Shown here: positions 6,417 through 7,668 of the stretch, one piece after another
Layout of the letters: each line of letters starts with the position of its first letter
How positions within the stretch are numbered: the stretch's first letter is position 1
Source of the DNA: an uncultured Eubacteriales bacterium
Lineage (GTDB): Bacteria; Bacillota; Clostridia; Oscillospirales; Oscillospiraceae
DNA length: 7,668 nucleotides
Direction: 5' to 3'
Assembly: GCA_900556935.1 (NCBI GenBank)
Contig: USQL01000096.1
Coordinates: 1 to 7,668, forward strand
Notes under the pieces: model-generated
The model's input: only the letters and a program-made list of their open reading frames with translations
Database searches by the model: none
What the model was told of the DNA's origin: nothing
Made by a program: the position numbers and the translations under genes

Positions 6417-6437
6417 GGCTCCCCTTTCAGGGGAGCC
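6417..6437. repeat. Second intergenic hairpin after galE
   Basis: A perfect 9-bp stem ggctcccct / aggggagcc (6417-6425 with 6429-6437) with loop ttc lies 3 bases past the terminator. No T tract follows, so a terminator role is unlikely on the + strand. It resembles the hairpin at 349-369 in layout (CCCC loop GGGG core) and is probably another small dispersed palindrome. Confidence 0.55.
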
Positions 6438-6463
6438 ACGTTTACAAAAAGCCATTTACTTTC

Positions 6464-6491
6464 TTCTCAGTTTAGAATCTTCTGCTACACT
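6464..6491 (+). promoter_or_regulatory. Probable extended -10 promoter of the alpha/beta hydrolase gene
   Basis: TACACT (6486-6491) is preceded by the extended -10 TG at 6483-6484. TTCTCA (6464-6469) lies 16 bases upstream as a weak -35 box. The expected start near 6498 gives a leader of about 40 bases. TAGAAT at 6473-6478 is a competing -10 candidate but lacks a -35 box at proper spacing. Confidence 0.4.
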
Positions 6492-6538
6492 GTCTCAATA
6501 ATTCAAACAATTCTGCTCCACCAGAAAGGGGTATCGCT

Positions 6539-7513
6539 ATGGAGAAGAAGCATATTGCCGCCATTGCTGTTGGGGCCCTGGCAGGGGTCGGTGTGGGGGC
6601 CACGGCGGTGAGCTGCTGGGCCAGCAAGGCCATGACGGACCTGGCCATGGACCGGGAAATCCCCAGCTACGGCAAATACATCAACGTTTCCGGCGGGCAG
6701 CACGACGAAAGCTACAACGTCCGCAGAGCCAAGGCCATAGAGGCACTGGAGGCCCTTCCCAGGGAAGAGGTTTCCATCCGCTCCGCCGACGGGCTGAAGC
6801 TGACGGGACACCTGATCAAAAGCCGCTATCCCAGACGGCTCATCATCGCCTTCCACGGCTGGCGCTCCTCCTGGAGCCGGGATTTCTGCATGGTGGCCCC
6901 CTTCTGGCTGGAGCAGCACTGCAATGTCCTGTTCGTAGACCAGCGGGCCCAGGGGAACAGCGAGGGGCAGTACCTGGGCTTTGGCCTATTAGAGCGCAGT
7001 GACTGCCGCCAGTGGGCTATGTGGGCGGACAGGCAGAACTACGGGCTTCCCATCTACCTTGCGGGCATCTCCATGGGTGCCGCCTCGGTGCTCATGGCCG
7101 CGGGCATGGACATGCCGGAAAGCGTCCGGGGCATCATTGCCGACTGCGGCTTTACCTCCCCCAAGGACATCTGCATCCACGTGGCCCGGGACAATCTCCA
7201 CGTGAGCTACGGTCCCCTGCGCAGCGCCTGGATTGACCGGTGCTTCCGGAAGAAAATCCACATGACCTCCGGGGCCTATTCCACCCTGACCGCCATGAAA
7301 AACGCCAAAGTACCCATTCTCTTCATCCACGGCACCGCGGACAGCTTCGTCCCCATCGACATGACCTACCGCAACTACCGGGCCTGCGCCGCCCCCAAGC
7401 GACTGGTGGTGGTCCCCGGGGCGGGCCACGCCATGAGCTACGCCGTAGAGCCCGAGACCTGCCAAAAGGCCATGAAGAGCTTTTTCCGGGATTTTGATTT
7501 GGTAGAGGATTGA
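6539..7513 (+). CDS. Membrane-anchored alpha/beta hydrolase (S33 aminopeptidase/esterase-like)
   Basis: A 324-residue serine hydrolase. An N-terminal Ala/Gly/Val-rich hydrophobic segment (about 5-25) acts as a membrane anchor or uncleaved signal, so the catalytic domain is probably outside the cell. The catalytic set is visible: oxyanion HG at 106-107 (FHGW), nucleophile Ser178 in GISMG (176-180), Asp268 in HGTADSFVP and His297 in GAGHAMS. It resembles uncharacterised B. subtilis YqkD-type hydrolases in length and layout; this is from memory. AGAAAGGGG lies about 7 bases before ATG. It is monocistronic, between the galE terminator and its own terminator. Cys26 ends the hydrophobic run (AVSC), but the lipobox is poor. 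The substrate is unknown. Confidence 0.88.
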   Translation: MEKKHIAAIAVGALAGVGVGATAVSCWASKAMTDLAMDREIPSYGKYINVSGGQHDESYNVRRAKAIEALEALPREEVSIRSADGLKLTGHLIKSRYPRRLIIAFHGWRSSWSRDFCMVAPFWLEQHCNVLFVDQRAQGNSEGQYLGFGLLERSDCRQWAMWADRQNYGLPIYLAGISMGAASVLMAAGMDMPESVRGIIADCGFTSPKDICIHVARDNLHVSYGPLRSAWIDRCFRKKIHMTSGAYSTLTAMKNAKVPILFIHGTADSFVPIDMTYRNYRACAAPKRLVVVPGAGHAMSYAVEPETCQKAMKSFFRDFDLVED

Positions 7514-7521
7514 AAACAGCA

Positions 7522-7560
7522 ACAGCGTCGGAGTTTTTCCGACGCTGTAATTGTTTTGCT
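7522..7560 (+). terminator. Rho-independent terminator of the alpha/beta hydrolase gene
   Basis: A perfect 10-bp stem acagcgtcgg / ccgacgctgt (7522-7531 with 7539-7548) with loop agttttt is followed by aattgttttgct. It lies 8 bases after the stop codon. The A-rich left flank (gaaaacagcaa) could let it also stop transcription arriving on the - strand. Confidence 0.85.
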
Positions 7561-7668
7561 CTCATTTCCGGATAAAATCGGTCTGTACCCGTAGGGGCAG
7601 CCGCCCGAAAACTGACGGGCCAGAGTGCCACAGATGAACGTATACCCCCAGATGGAAACCCAAAAAGC

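Noticed and set aside
6602..6619. Lipoprotein signal ending at Cys26 of the alpha/beta hydrolase
   Set aside because: The residues before the Cys are A-V-S, lacking the preferred Leu/Val/Ile at -3. A plain membrane anchor fits as well.
6989..7522. 177-codon open frame on the - strand
   Set aside because: It is antisense to the alpha/beta hydrolase and would start at its terminator stem.
7586..7620. Hairpin and GC-rich motif near the right edge
   Set aside because: The best stem is gcccg/cgggc, 5 bp with an 8-base loop, too weak to call. It may be part of a repeat that continues beyond the window.
1..7668. CRISPR arrays, tRNA or rRNA genes, transposase, toxin-antitoxin or phage genes
   Set aside because: No regularly spaced direct repeats, tRNA-like folds or matching protein motifs were found on either strand.

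Overview
The window looks like chromosomal DNA from a GC-rich Gram-positive anaerobe of the class Clostridia. An Oscillospirales/Oscillospiraceae-type gut bacterium is my best guess. The basis is strong AGGAGG-like ribosome sites before every gene, GTG and TTG starts mixed with ATG, GC-rich genes separated by AT-rich promoter spacers, and GC-rich palindromes between genes. The assignment is by impression; no taxonomic search could be run. All six confident genes are on the + strand.

Region by region. Positions 1-484 hold no credible gene. They contain a chain of stem-loops: an inverted-repeat element at 1-179, a long nested stem at 204-283 and a two-hairpin unit at 332-369. An A-rich tract and an extended -10 promoter at 404-432 follow. 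Positions 485-5277 form one apparent five-gene operon with gaps of 9 to 19 bases: a DUF3810-type membrane zinc metallopeptidase (TTG start), the 16S rRNA methyltransferase rsmG, and three tandem paralogous membrane-anchored SGNH/GDSL-hydrolase-like proteins. Positions 5295-6414 are a separate galE unit with its own promoter and a strong rho-independent terminator. A second hairpin (6417-6437) and a probable extended -10 promoter precede a membrane-anchored alpha/beta hydrolase (6539-7513), which ends in another clear terminator. Positions 7561-7668 show no gene and only a weak 5-bp hairpin.

How the genes may work together. Apart from rsmG, the products point to the cell envelope: a membrane protease, three proteins with a serine-hydrolase fold predicted to face outward, a UDP-sugar epimerase supplying galactose-type precursors, and an anchored esterase/peptidase-like hydrolase. 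The most unusual item is the trio of diverged SGNH paralogues in one operon. They share a catalytic Ser and a GDH motif but differ at other motif positions, and two of them share an identical 32-base tract over the membrane segment. A role in O-acyl transfer or de-acylation of surface glycans is a reasonable inference from the fold, but no MBOAT acyltransferase partner is present in the window.
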